From the NCBI GenBank assembly GCA_019316985.1, contig CP079215.1:496001-560000 (forward strand): 64,000 nt of DNA, written 5' to 3'. Numbering within the stretch: position 1 is the first letter of the stretch; every line of letters begins with the position of its first letter. Positions 53,863-64,000 of the stretch are shown one piece after another. Position numbers and translations under genes: made by a program. The notes beneath the pieces were generated by a model. The model had not been told where the DNA came from. It worked only from the letters and a program-made list of their open reading frames with translations, and did no database searches. The DNA comes from Paraniabella defluvii. Lineage in GTDB: Bacteria; Bacteroidota; Bacteroidia; Chitinophagales; Chitinophagaceae.

Positions 53863-54399
53863 TTAACTGTATTTTTGTATCGCCATAATAGAAATAGAAT
53901 CGGTAATGCGCCCGTCATTCACCATGCAAACGGCTTCACTAAAAGGAACTTTTTCGATCTCAGGTCCTGCTCCGTTTCTTCAGGCGCTGCTACACTATGC
54001 TTAAGGTTTCTTGCCAAAAAAATGATGCCATATTCATCGCTTACCGAATTAGACAGGTGGCAACGCAGCAATTCCGTCCAGCTATCAGCTGTCAAACCAG
54101 CTTCCTCCAATAATTCCCGCTGTGCAGCTTCCAGGTAGGTTTCTTTCCCCTCCGGGCATCCCCTCGGGAATCTCCCAGCTATATGCATTGAGCACAAACC
54201 TGAATTGCCCTACCAGGAAGGTGTTCATCTCTTCATCCAATGCAATAACACCAATAGCGGCATTTTTGAAATGAACCTTACCATAAATACCTTTTCCGCC
54301 GCCCGGATTTACCACATCAAATTCCCTGAGACTGATCCAGGGATTATCATAAATATCCCGTTCACCGGTTACTTTCCACGGGTTTTCTGCTTCATTCAT
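53863..54399 (-). CDS. NUDIX hydrolase, ADP-ribose pyrophosphatase-like (frame breaks)
   Basis: About 178 residues. N-terminus PWKVTGERDIYDNPWISLRE, then GKVHFKNAAIGVIALDEEMN, VGQFRFVLNAYSWEIPEG and the Nudix box GCPEGKETYLEAAQRELLEE AGL (G-x5-E-x7-REL-x-EE-x-GL intact). Ends DGRITDSISIMAIQKYS. Breaks near 54160 and 53960. Cleaves nucleoside diphosphate derivatives; architecture is of the ADP-ribose pyrophosphatase group. Confidence 0.88.
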
Positions 54400-54522
54400 A
54401 TTTGGTTCAATGTTTGTATAAAGACAATAATTATTGCTAATACAATAATTATAACCTAAGTAAAAGTAAACTTTTATATATTTTTATTCGTTCAAACCTC
54501 TTAATTAAAATTAAAAAGCATT

Positions 54523-55136
54523 ATGAAACGTTCTCATTTACTCCTTAGCGGTATGATTACTTTAGCATCCCTGGCATCCTGTGGCGGAGGGGCTAATACC
54601 AATAGCGACGATGCCACCGGCGGCGATTCGGCTGTTGTAGCAACAGACAGCGCCAATGTAACCCCTTCGGCAGACGGTACATTAGTAGCTACAGCCAACC
54701 TGATGTCTACTGCAGATTCAACGCAGCAAATAGGAACCGCAAAGTTCTACCAGCTGGACAGTACGCAAATACGCCTTGATGTTGTGATAGATGATAAGGC
54801 AAGAGCCGATAGTAATGTGGCAGTGCATTTTCATGAGCATGGCGATTGCAGTAATAAAGGAGAAGGGGCCCATGGCCACTGGAATCCTACAAAAGAAAAC
54901 CATGGCGAATGGGGCTCTGCGGCGTATCACTCGGGGATATCGGCAACATTAAATTAGACAACAACGGTCATGCTACAAAATCTGTAACTACCAACAGGTG
55001 GAGCATTACAGACAAAGCTGTTAATAATATTATCGGCCTGGGCATTATTGTACATGGCGGTACAGACGACTATAAAACGCAGCCAACCGGTAACTCCGGA
55101 CCCCGTATTGGTTGTGGCGTTATTGTAAAACAGTAG
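54523..55136 (+). CDS. sodC: Cu/Zn superoxide dismutase lipoprotein (one frame break)
   Basis: About 204 residues. Lipoprotein signal MKRSHLLLSGMITLASLASC, a Thr/Asp/Ser linker, then the SOD barrel: VAVHFHEHGDCSNKGEGAHG HWNP (Cu ligands), GIIVHGGTDDYKTQPTGNSG and RIGCGVIVKQ, with the conserved disulfide cysteines (GDC and IGC). Break near 54938 (YHSG-DIGNIKLDNNG). Detoxifies periplasmic superoxide. Own terminator. Confidence 0.93.
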
Positions 55137-55163
55137 CCTGTTACTAATCCATACCTTCTATAT

Positions 55164-55199
55164 AAAAAGGAGAGACTGCAGTTGCGGTCTCTCCTTTTA
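55164..55199. terminator. bidirectional terminator
   Basis: AAAAGGAGAGAC, ten-base loop, GTCTCTCCTTTT, between convergent sodC and the outer membrane protein gene. Confidence 0.85.
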
Positions 55200-55217
55200 T
55201 AATTTAGGCCTTTTATA

Positions 55218-55907
55218 CTAAAAAAACATTCCGAGACGGATCGCCCACCTGTTCAGGCCCACTTTACCATCCTTCCAGTCGCCGTTGGAAGTAATATCTG
55301 TGAACCCGTTTTCCAGGCCAATACCAAAGAACAAGTCTGTTTTGGGAGCTACCTCGTATTCGCCGCCGGCACCTACCAATAGTCCCATGTTAACCTTGTT
55401 CGTGTTTTTCATGGCGTTTACATTATTTTCGGATACCGGGCCATAAGAATAGTCCATTCTAGATTTTAATAAAGCGCCCATATAGGTACCAAACTGGCCC
55501 CAAAATCTGAAGCCGTTATTCTGGTTGGTTTTTAATTTTACACTTAAGGGAATTTGCAGATACTGCAGTTTTAATTTGTAATGCTGATCGGCACCGGCCG
55601 CCTCTGCTCTCTTTAACCCCCTGCTGTTGGTACTGTACAACAGTTCGGAAGAAGCATGGGCTACCTCCAGTCCCGTAGCAAATGCACCACGACCATCACT
55701 GAAAAGCACGTCGGCCATTAAACCGTAATTAACACCGAAGCCACTACCGCTCCGTTCTATATCGTTTTCTGCCGCCCGGAAAGAATTGGCAAAAACTGGA
55801 TCTATTTTAAATCCGAACCTTACATCTCTGTTGTAAACCGACCTTTGGGCGTTAAGACCTAAACATAGGGTAGCTGACATTAACCCCATTAAAAAAATTC
55901 TTTTCAT
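55218..55907 (-). CDS. outer membrane beta-barrel protein (PorT/OMP_b-brl_2 type)
   Basis: Intact, 229 residues. Signal peptide MKRIFLMGLMSATLCLGLNA, then a small barrel: RFGFKIDPVFANSFRAAEND, NYGLMADVLFSDGRGAFATG, LQYLQIPLSVKLKTNQNNGF RFWG, GLLVGAGGEYEVAPKTDLFF and the terminal strand NRWAIRLGMFF ending in Phe. The IPLSVKLKT box marks the PorT-like family. Role unknown, usually structural or assembly. Confidence 0.85.
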   Translation of the reverse strand: MKRIFLMGLMSATLCLGLNAQRSVYNRDVRFGFKIDPVFANSFRAAENDIERSGSGFGVNYGLMADVLFSDGRGAFATGLEVAHASSELLYSTNSRGLKRAEAAGADQHYKLKLQYLQIPLSVKLKTNQNNGFRFWGQFGTYMGALLKSRMDYSYGPVSENNVNAMKNTNKVNMGLLVGAGGEYEVAPKTDLFFGIGLENGFTDITSNGDWKDGKVGLNRWAIRLGMFF

Positions 55908-56094
55908 CCGTTAATTTTTAGTGCGGCTCCGCCGCGTTTTTTGTCGGATGGAACGCCCTGCATGCACTACCTCAATATGAGACCTGCTTATTGCGAGACA
56001 AAAGCCAAAGGGCGTTTCATCGTTCAATAGTAATTAATAAGCAGAGGGCTTTGAAAATCGGGTGCGAATATAGGACTTTATTACATTCAGCCCG

Positions 56095-57116
56095 CTACAC
56101 GATATTTACTTCCGGCGAAAGCTCTACACCAAACTTTTCATACACAGCGCTTTGCACCAATCTGCATATCTCTAAAACTTCCTCACCGCTGGCATTTCCG
56201 TAATTCACCAGCACCAGGGCCTGGCGGGCATGTACGCCGGCATCTCCTTTCTAAAACCTTTCAGGCCGGCCTGTTCTATCATCCAGCCGGCAGCCAGCTT
56301 CACGGTATGATCGGAGTTTTCATAAGCCACTATTTCGGGGAACTTTGATTTTAATATTTCAAATTGTTCTCTTGAGACGGATGGATTCTTGAAAAAGCTT
56401 CCTGCATTACCTATTTCTTTCGGATCGGGCAGCTTGGAAGATCGGATCGCAATAATAGCATTGGCTATCGCCTGTATTGACAGGTTTTGAACGCCGGCCT
56501 TTTCCAATTCCTGCGTGATAGCGCCATATGCTACTTTAAAAGTTGGTTTTTTGCTTAGCCTGTAAGTAACATCAGTTATGATGAACTGGTCTTTATACTG
56601 CTGCTTAAAGACACTTTCTCTATAACCAAATGCGCAGTCTTTATTGGAAAAATGAACAGTTTCCAAACTCATTCTATGTATAGCTGTAAGCTCATGGAAA
56701 ACTTCTTTTATCTCAACACCGTAAGCTCCTATATTTTGCATAGGCGAGGCTCCCACAAAACCCGGAATCAGGGCCAGGTTCTCTACGCCTGCATAATTAT
56801 AAGCCAGGCAATGGAGCACAAACTGGTGCCACACTTCTCCTCCTCCCACTCTAAGATGCACATACTGCTCATCTTCATACACTTTTTCAATACCCTTTAT
56901 GCCGTTTTGCATTACCAAACCATCCACATTCTTTGTAAATAACAGGTTACTCCCTCCGCCCATTACCAGTGTTTCATGTTCCCGCGCTTTCACCCATTCC
57001 AAGGTTTCCCTTACCTCTTCAGCAGAAGAAACCCTGGCAAAATAGCGGGCGGTTACGTTCATGCCGAATGTGTTATACTCTTTTAGAGACTGATTGTTTT
57101 TTATTTGAATATTCAT
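56095..57116 (-). CDS. murB: UDP-N-acetylenolpyruvoylglucosamine reductase (frame break)
   Basis: About 340 residues. Reduces the enolpyruvyl ether in peptidoglycan precursor synthesis with FAD/NADPH. Seen: [33 protein letters not shown] (FAD), [56 protein letters not shown] (catalytic Ser), [22 protein letters not shown], and the C-terminal ELSPEVNIV (Glu). Type I MurB with the Tyr loop. Break near 56255. Confidence 0.96.
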
Positions 57117-57374
57117 TGTGATGCAATGTACAGCAAAAGCCGCTTCCGGAAACCAAATAAGGCGATGCTCGCCAAACGTGTGTTGTTAAAGCCAATCCAG
57201 GAATATACTGCTTATACCAGGAACTTCCAGGCAGACTTGTAATAACTTTTTCCTGTAAAACAATTACCTTCCTATTAAATTATGATGCCTATTTTTTGTA
57301 ATCCGGCCCAGCCAAATTAGGAGAACATCATTTTCAAGCACTAAATAAAACAACGAGTAATAATAATCTACCAG

Positions 57375-58492
57375 GTGACACGTAATAAAGAGAACCATCA
57401 AAGACTGCAGGGACTCGACCATTTAAGAGCTTTGGCCATCATTTTTGTTTTTTTATTTCATTACTTTATTTTAAGTGGCGGGCAACCAGCCTGGTTACCC
57501 AGTGCAGCAAGCTTCGGATGGACCGGGGTTGACCTGTTTTTCGTTCTCAGTGGTTTCCTTATTTCCTCACAGCTTTTTGTTCAGATAAAAAGGGGCAACA
57601 CATTTCTTTCAAAAACTTTTTTGCCAGGCGCTTCTTTCGCATTGTGCCAGCCTACCTGGTAACAGTGGCACTTTATTTTTATTTCCCTTTTTCCGGGAAA
57701 AAGAAAGCCTTCCCCATTATGGAAATTTTTGACTTTTACTCAAAATCTCGGCCTGAACCTAAAGGATAAAGGAACTTTTTCACACTGCTGGTCGCTCTGC
57801 GTGGAAGAGCATTTTTACCTGCTCCTGCCCCTCACGCTTATCACCCTGCAATCCTTTAAATTGCTAAGGAGCGCTTATGGCATCCTGTTTGGTCTTTTGC
57901 ATTTGGCTTTCTTATCCGATACATGAGCTATACCAGCCTTTACCTTCCGCACATTGATTCAGAGGCGCCCTGGATGTATTGGTACCAATTTATTTACTAT
58001 CCCACTTACAGCCGGTTGGATGGATTGTTGGCAGGCGTGAGCATCGCCGCCATTTATCAGTTCCTGCCACAAACCTGGAAGTATATTTCCCGGTCCGGCA
58101 ATATGCTTATAGTGCTGGGCCTTGCCATTTTAACAGGAGCTTATTTTCTCTGTGAAGACCAAATGACTTTTAATGCTTCTGTTTTCGGCTTTCCGCTGGT
58201 TGCCCTGGGATACGGGCTTATAGTAGCAGGAGCAGTCAGCACCAGCAGCTTTCTATACAAATGGAGCTCGAAAGCCACCTATTTCCTGGCTACGTTGTCC
58301 TATGCCATTTATTTAACACACAAGGGTGTGATACACATGACCCACAAAATTTTAAGCGGGTTTAAAATTCATGATAACCTGATGCTATTCATTTGTATGG
58401 CCACCTGTATCGGGTTTGCCTGGCTTTTACATACCATAGTAGAAAAACCGCTTATACAGCTAGGACGCAGGATCACCAAAAAGAAGCAGTAA
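57375..58492 (+). CDS. acyltransferase family 3 membrane protein (frame breaks)
   Basis: About 372 residues of the OafA/NodX type that O-acylates surface glycans. N-terminal LQGLDHLRALAIIFVFLFHY contains the catalytic RAL-H region; TGVDLFFVLSGFLISSQLF, CWSLCVEEHFYLLLPLTLI, YPTYSRLDGLLAGVSIA and ATLSYAIYLTHKGVIHM then the terminal EKPLIQLGRRITKKKQ match the family. Breaks near 57620, 57720 and 57925. The predicted start is GTG at 57375. Monocistronic. Confidence 0.88.
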
Positions 58493-58581
58493 GCAAAGAC
58501 CTGATGGTCTCAGAACCGGCAAATTAGACACAAAAAATATAAGGCATTACAAAAAGTACCAGTTTATTATAAAATATTTTG

Positions 58582-58597
58582 CCTACCTACTGGTAGG
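58582..58597. promoter_or_regulatory. TetR-type operator CCTACC-TACT-GGTAGG
   Basis: A perfect 6-base inverted repeat with a 4-base spacer lies 4 bases before the TACCTTTG box and 27 bases before the tetR ATG, inside the promoter. Fits autorepression by the downstream TetR protein. Confidence 0.7.
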
Positions 58598-58601
58598 TTT
58601 G

Positions 58602-58609
58602 TACCTTTG
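58602..58609 (+). promoter_or_regulatory. -7 box TACCTTTG of the tetR gene
   Basis: TACCTTTG matches TAnnTTTG; the ATG of the regulator follows at 58625 after a very short leader. Confidence 0.6.
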
Positions 58610-58624
58610 TATAAATACCAGTAC

Positions 58625-59169
58625 ATGACAACGAGGGAACATATTATAAATACAGCAGACGCACTGATCAGGGACAAGGGCTATAACGCTTTTAGCTTTG
58701 TAGATATTGCGCAGGTGGTAGGTATAAAGAAACCTTCTGTTCATCACCATTTTCCACGAAAAACGGATCTGGGCATTGCGGTAATTGAACTACACATCAG
58801 GAGCCTGGAGAATGTAAAACAGGAGTGCAGGGGAAAACAGCAACCGAAAAACTGGATCGTTTTTTCTCCATTTATACCGACATTAAATATCAGAACAAGG
58901 TTTGCATAGTGGGATCGCTTTCTACCGACTATAACACACTGGAACCGGAAGTACAGGAAAAATTAAAAGAATTTTCGGACGCGTTCCTGGCTTGGGTAAC
59001 CGATATTTTAAAAGACGGCAAGCAAGCTGGTATATTTCATTTCGATGAATCGCCCAGAACCAGGGCCGTTTTAATAATAGCCGGTATGATGGCAATTGTA
59101 AAGCTATCGAGGTTAACGGGCGAAAAAGACTTCAACTTAATAAAAAGACCATCCGCCAGAACTTATTAA
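58625..59169 (+). CDS. TetR/AcrR family transcriptional regulator (one frame break)
   Basis: About 181 residues. HTH domain: REHIINTADALIRDKGYNAF SFVDIAQVVGIKKPSVHHHF PRK with the Y/H-x-F-x-K signature. The ligand domain follows a break near 58833: KLDRFFSIYTDIKYQNKVCI, TDYNTLEPEVQEKLKEFSDA, KQAGIFHFDESPRTRAVLII, ending KKTIRQNLLK. A palindromic operator overlaps its promoter. The FabF-like gene follows 80 bases later and could be its target. Confidence 0.88.
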
Positions 59170-59250
59170 AATAAAAACGGGATCGGTCGCCTTCAGCTAA
59201 CCACTATAACCTGTCCGAAAGAAACACCCAACGGACAATAAAAAGAACAA

Positions 59251-60492
59251 ATGAAAAGAGTAGTTATAACGGGTATGGGAGCCATCACCCCTTTAGGCAA
59301 CACGGTAAATGAATACTGGCAATCGCTTGTGAACGGAGTGAGTGGCGCCAAGCTTATCAGCAAATTTGACACTACGCATTTTAAAACAAAATTCGCCTGT
59401 GAAGTGCGCAATTTTGATCCTTTACAATATATAGAGAAATCTGAGGTAAGGAAATACGATCCCTTCTCGCAATATGCCCTGGCAAGCGCGCAACAAGCGG
59501 TGGAAAATGCGCAGATCGATTTCGATCAGTTAAACAAAGACCGGATCGGGGTTATATGGGCTTCGGGTGATGGTGGCGTTTCAACGTTCGAGGAGCAAAT
59601 GACCGAGTATAATAAGGGTAACGGCACGCCCAGGTTTAACCCGTTTTTATATCCAAAAGGATCATGAATATTGCCTCGGGCCTTATCTCGATAAGGTATG
59701 GATTGAGGGGTGTTAATTATACAACGGCTGCAGCTTGTTCAGCCAGTAATACGTCTATTATCGACGCATTCAATTATATACGCTGGGAAAAAGCGGATAT
59801 GATTATTACCGGCGGCTCCGAGGCTTCTATAACCCAAAGCTCCATAGGTGGTTTCAATGCTTCAAAGGCTTTATCTACCAACAACGAAAATTATTTGCAG
59901 GCATCAAGGCCCTTTGATGTCAACAGAGATGGCTTTGTTTTGGGAGAAGGCGCCGGCGCCCTGGTATTGAAAGCTATGAAAGCGCTTTGAAAAGAAATGC
60001 GCCGATTATTGCAGAGATCATAGGTGGGGGCTTGCTGCCGATGCTTACCATATTACGGGTACTCACCCCGAGGGAGACGGTGCCCACCTGGGCATGACTG
60101 TGGCAATGGACGATGCAGGAATTACATCATCTGAAATTGATTATATCAATGCCCATGCTACTTCTACCCCAATGGGAGACAAGAGCGAGCTAAAGGCGAT
60201 TCAAAGAGCTTTTGCAAACAACCCGGGTGTATCTATCAGCGCCACCAAATCGATGACCGGGCACCTGCTGGGCGCTGCAGGGGCCATTGAGGCAATTGCA
60301 TGTGTTAAAACGGTGGAAACAGATACAATTCCACCCACTATCAACACTACCCAGGTAGAGCCGGAATTTGAAGGTAAGATGAACCTTATATTAGGCAAAG
60401 CCGAGACCAAAAAAGTGAATATAGCCATCAGCAATACCTTTGGCTTCGGAGGACATATTGCCTGCAGTGTTTTTAAAAAATTCGTTCCGTGA
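59251..60492 (+). CDS. beta-ketoacyl-ACP synthase II-like (FabF) (frame breaks)
   Basis: About 413 residues. Condenses acyl-ACP with malonyl-ACP. MKRVVITGMGAITPLGNTVN, FDTTHFKTKFACEVRNFDP, active-site region NYTTAAACSASNTSIIDAFN, RPFDVNRDGFVLGEGAGALV, YINAHATSTPMGDKSELKAI and TKSMTGHLLGAAGAIEAIAC give the Cys-His-His triad; SNTFGFGGHIACSVF near the end. Breaks near 59662, 59985 and 60035. No acpP or other fab gene adjoins, so this may be a secondary, TetR-controlled synthase. Confidence 0.9.
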
Positions 60493-60549
60493 TAACGCAT
60501 ACCGGCGACCTGAACAGGATTGCAATATCTTATCCTGAACAAGGGGACA

Positions 60550-60577
60550 CGACAGCAGCAAAGCTGTCGTTTTTTTA
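60550..60577 (+). terminator. terminator after the FabF-like gene
   Basis: CGACAGC, loop AGCAAA, GCTGTCG, followed by eight T. Confidence 0.85.
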
Positions 60578-60666
60578 TCTCCCGTCAAAGATCAGTCGTT
60601 TATTCTTACCTTCAGGAAAGAGTTTAAAGGTTCTTCTGCCAATTTCATTATTATAAAGATTCTTAC

Positions 60667-61407
60667 ATGAACGATCTCGGAAGAATAATCGGGCACTTTG
60701 AAACCCATTGCCCAGAAGGAATCAGGGAATGCTTTGAAAACGGCATAAACCCTAACCAGCTCTACAGGGGGAAACCGCTGATTTTTGAATTGATTAATAT
60801 ATACCTGAGAAGTGCCCGGTTTAAAGACTGCATCCGGGCTTTTGTAGATTTCGGATTATATTTTGATGACAAAGCGCTGCTTGCCGTATTGCTGGATGAT
60901 GCACCCCGGCTCAACGTATTACTCAATACCGACAAGGAGCTAATCAATAAAAATACGACTTCGATTGTGCATTTACGCCACTTCGCAAAGCATCATTGTT
61001 ACATATCTGCGCCGAATACAATCATGTTCACTGTGCCAAAGCACTTATAAACCATGGAATGGATGTTAATGTAAAAGCGGGTAAAGATGATTATGGATTT
61101 GGAGAGCAAACTCCTGTTTTCCATACCGTAAATCAACACGCCAATACGTGTATCGATACCATGCAATTGCTGATTTCAAAGGCGCCGACCTGTCGGTAAC
61201 CGTTAAGGGACTTGTTTGGGGAAAGGGTTATAAGTGGGAAACATTTATCCCCTCAGTAAACCCGATAAGCTATGCTATGATGGGCCTGCTACCGCAGTTT
61301 CAGAGAACAGAAGTGCAGATATATGAAACGATAAACATACTGCTAAAAGCTCATTATGATATCAGTTATTTACCCCAAATGTACCGAATGAATATCTGAA
61401 GCACTGA
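60667..61407 (+). CDS. ankyrin-repeat protein (frame breaks)
   Basis: About 246 residues, no signal peptide. Repeats visible: CFENGINPNQLYRGKPLIFE, LLHICAEYNHVHCAKALINH GMDVNVKAG, EQTPVFHTVNQHANTCIDTM QLLISKGADLSVTV, VQIYETINILLKAHYD. Breaks near 60962, 61190 and 61383; repaired end PNVPNEYLKH. Ankyrin proteins bind partners; the partner is not obvious from the neighbours. Confidence 0.8.
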
Positions 61408-61463
61408 CTTATCGTAAATATCCGAAATTTGGCTGCCTGCGCCACCCGTAAACATGGCAATAA

Positions 61464-62327
61464 ATGATACGAAAGCAAGAAAATTTAAAGTCCTTCAATT
61501 TATTTCATTACCTGAAGGAACAGGACCAGCAAAGTATGTCAATACCTTATTTTATAGCCGACGACACCACTTACAAGAATGCCGGCGTTAGCTTTCCTAT
61601 CAGAAACTTTGTTTATGGAATTGGGATCACTTACACAGGCAAGCCTGGCGGCGTAAAGATCGGCAGTGCAGATTATGTATTACAGCCCGGCAGCCTTACC
61701 ACCATCGGTCCTGGCATCGTATCGCAATGGGAACCCGATCATAATGCAAAGCATGAAACGCTGTTTTTTACGGAAAGCATCTTTACCGATATCATCAAAA
61801 ATTCTTTTTTGAGCACATTGCCATTTTCCAGCCCGGCGGGCAGCATGTAATACAAACCTCCCGTGAGCAAACCTCACAAATCAAATCGCTTTTTGCCGCT
61901 ATCTCCGCTTTCAAAAACCAGCCAACGGTGATGCCGGGTTTAATTTACAGCTTACTAATGCTGGCCCAAACCTGCCATCAATCAGTAACGCCTGTCCCTT
62001 CGCTCACTTCGCAACAGGAGCAGATTACCGCTAAGTTCAGGAAGCTGCTTTCCTGCATGTGCTGGAACAAAAGGATGTAAACTTTTATGCGCAGCAATTG
62101 CATATCACTCCTAAATACTTAAGCGAGGTACTGGTACAATTAACCGGTAAAACTACCAAAAAATGGATCGACGAGCACCTGGCAATGGAAGCCAAAAGCC
62201 TTTTAAGGCAAACCTCGATGACTATACTGGAAATTTGTTTCTGGCTGGGATTTGAAGACAGCTCCTACTTTATTAAAGCCTTTAAAAATGGGAAGGCATG
62301 ACGCCTTTAGCTTTCAGAAAGCTATAA
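61464..62327 (+). CDS. AraC-family transcriptional regulator (frame breaks)
   Basis: About 288 residues. N-terminal cupin-like sensor domain (SFPIRNFVYGIGITYTGKPG, DYVLQPGSLTTIGPGIVSQW) and C-terminal double HTH: QQLHITPKYLSEVLVQLTGK TTKKWIDE and RQTSMTILEICFWLGFEDSS YFIKAFKKW, ending TPLAFRKL. Breaks near 61828, 62050 and 62292. Directly upstream of the exported epoxide hydrolase, its likely target. Confidence 0.88.
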
Positions 62328-62450
62328 TAGTATTGCTACCGGTACCGAAAAAACTACCATTTTTACCGATTTATCCTCTATATCTCTGGCACCTCCCGGG
62401 AGTACTTTCGTGTTGTACTTATCAATCAAACTGATTTAAACAACATAAAA

Positions 62451-63645
62451 ATGAAAAAGCTGATCATAGTCCTTTGCATTTGCCAGGCCGTTGTATCTTT
62501 TCAAAACGCATTCTCTCAAACCTTAAATACAAACAAAATGAAACCATTTACAGTAAACATTCCCCAAACCGTTATTACTGATCTTAAAAACCGTATTCAA
62601 AATACCCGTTGGCCCGGCGAGCCCGAGGGCGCCGGATGGCAACTAGGCACCAGCGAACAATACCTGAAAGAACTGGCCCAATACTGGGTAAACGGGTATA
62701 GCTGGGAAAAATATGAAAAACAATTGAACCAGTATCCCCAATACATTACCGAAATCGATGGAGTACAAATCCATTTTCAATATATAAAAGGCAAAGGAAC
62801 AATGCCAGGCCGCTACTGCTCACACATGGATGGCCGGACAGCTATTATCGTTTTCACAAAATTATCCCGTTGCTTACTGAAGGAGACCAAAGTTTCGACC
62901 TCGTGATCCCTTCCATACCCGGGTTTGGCTTCTCAGGAAAAACTGCCCTAGGCAGCATTGCGGTTGCCGACCTCTGGAAAAAACTGATGACCGAAATCCT
63001 GGGGTATCAAAAGTTCAACGCGGCAGGAGGTGATGTAGGTATGGGTATTACCAAAGCCCTGGCCTCAAAATACCCCGATGTGGTATCAGCAGTTCACTTT
63101 ACCGACCTCGGTTATCCTATGGGCCAGGAAGATCCCGCAACAATGACCGATGAAGAAAAGCAATTTGCTCAATTTGTGCAGCAATGGTGGTATAGCGAAG
63201 GCGCCTATGCTATGGTACACAGCACCAAACCGCAATCATTAGCTTATGGCCTCAACGATTCCCCGGTAGCCCTGGCAGCCTGGATCCTTAGCTTCGGCAG
63301 TGCCGGTGCATCTCCCAATTTAATTGAAGCTGCATTTGGCGGTAAAGATGAGATGCTCACCAATATCATGATCTATTGGGTTACGCAAACAATAGGATCA
63401 TCGGTAAGAATGTATAAAACTGATGCGGTGGCCCAATGGGGCGGTGCGCAACCGCTAAGCAAAACCGGGGTTCCGGCGGGCGTAGCCGTATTTCCCAGGA
63501 AGCGCAGTTTCCGCGCGAATGGGCAGACCGTTTTGTAAATGTGATACACTATAAAAAGATGGAAGCGGGTGGTCATTTTGCCGCACTGGAAGTACCTGAA
63601 GCATTTGCCGGAGAATTAAGGTCTTTCTTTTATTCTATAAAATAA
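62451..63645 (+). CDS. exported epoxide hydrolase-family protein (frame breaks)
   Basis: About 397 residues. Signal peptide MKKLIIVLCICQAVVSFQNAF, then the EHN domain typical of microsomal-type epoxide hydrolases (FTVNIPQTVITDLKNRIQNT RWP, GTSEQYLKELAQYWVNGYSW) and an alpha/beta-hydrolase core: oxyanion motif HGWPDSYYRFHKI, nucleophile AAGGDVGMGITKAL, acid region and catalytic His in MEAGGHFAALEVPEAFA. Breaks near 62803 and 63500. Export of an epoxide hydrolase is less common than cytoplasmic location. Confidence 0.88.
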
Positions 63646-64000
63646 TGGGCCACTTCCACCACTCCCTTACGAATGCCAGGAACATTGGCCCCGTAATAGC
63701 CCAAAAGCTTCATGAAATAGGAGTTCATTCGCTGGCCCAGCTGGCAATACTAACACCGGTAAAAGCGTATATACAATTAGCAAAAAAGTCAAATGGTATA
63801 CCGCCCCTGTATCGCATTATCTATATGCCTTACAGGGGCATTAATGAACGTACACTGGATGAAATTACCCAAAAGATTGAAAAAGGAATTGCTCGACAAA
63901 CTGGAGAAGGAAGGAAAAAGAGCGGTGCTAAAACAAATTGGAAGGGGAATAATATATTACCATATAGCTCATAAAAAATCTTCCTATATTAATCCTGCTG
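63645..64000 (+). CDS. TfoX/Sxy C-terminal-domain protein (one frame break, possibly cut by the window)
   Basis: MGHFHHSLTNARNIGPVIAQ KLHEIGVHSLAQLAILTPVK AYIQL is the TfoX_C helix-hairpin-helix-like domain, continuing after a break near 63838 (CAGGGGCATTA one G short) as LYALQGALMNVHWMKLPKRL KKELLDKLEKEG. In gamma-proteobacteria TfoX controls competence; free-standing C-terminal domains have no defined role. Unrepaired, the frame stops at 63974; repaired, it runs to the window edge. The ATG overlaps the epoxide hydrolase stop. Confidence 0.75.

Overview
The window comes from a Bacteroidota chromosome, most likely Chitinophagaceae or a close relative. Evidence: TAnnTTTG-type -7 promoter boxes, almost no Shine-Dalgarno sequences, a fused CcoNO oxidase subunit, GLPGLI, DUF4112, GSCFA and OMP_b-brl families, and the phylum-typical block rpsU-xerC-hpf-(tRNAs)-tuf-tRNA-Trp-secE-nusG. 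The content is almost all chromosomal; I see no transposase, prophage, CRISPR array or rRNA.

The strongest global feature is that most genes longer than about 600 bp, including the essential secA, tuf, yidC, murB, aroE and cydAB, are interrupted by single-base frame breaks, mostly at short homopolymers (G4 to G3, A6 to A5, also insertions such as an extra A in tuf). I read these as residual indel errors of the assembly, not as pseudogenes, and annotate each gene as one CDS across its breaks. Ends and break positions are my reconstructions.

Layout. 1-5 kb: DUF1003 protein, acyl-CoA thioesterase, GT39-type glycosyltransferase, LTA-synthase-like membrane sulfatase. 5-12.7 kb: secA, a small exported protein with a JAMM-like motif, cytochrome bd (cydAB), a carboxypeptidase-regulatory-domain protein. 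12.7-14 kb: two stress-type lipoproteins. 14-21.7 kb, mostly minus strand: the translation/secretion block nusG-secE-tRNA-Trp-tuf-tRNA-Thr/Gly/Tyr/Thr, a TonB-receptor-like gene on the plus strand, then hpf, xerC and rpsU. rpsU carries a 9-nt perfect anti-Shine-Dalgarno complement, fitting bS21 autoregulation in Bacteroidota. 21.7-31.5 kb: riboflavin synthase, JmjC/cupin protein, an ORF6N gene divergent from an unknown membrane protein ending in a clamp-binding-like QLALF, aroE-comA, a TPR protein, small secreted proteins, yidC. 31.6-33.3 kb: membrane-anchored papain-like peptidase with a DUF4384-like tail.

33.4-42.1 kb is a complete high-affinity cbb3 oxidase locus, ccoI-ccoS-ccoNO-ccoQ-ccoP-ccoG-ccoH-SafE-like, so with cydAB the cell has two low-oxygen terminal oxidases in one window. 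42.1-47.3 kb: lipocalin-like lipoprotein, a SufE-like protein without its active-site cysteine, a CPA2 antiporter, a LytS/LytT-type two-component pair. 47.4-57.1 kb: Cys/Met PLP enzyme, SpoIIAA-like protein, fatty acid hydroxylase, orphan Hcp, GSCFA protein, TrmH-family rRNA methyltransferase, DUF4112, NUDIX, Cu/Zn SOD, outer-membrane barrel, murB. 57.4-64 kb: acyltransferase, a TetR regulator with its own operator next to a FabF-like synthase, ankyrin protein, AraC regulator next to an exported epoxide hydrolase, TfoX C-terminal-domain protein at the edge.
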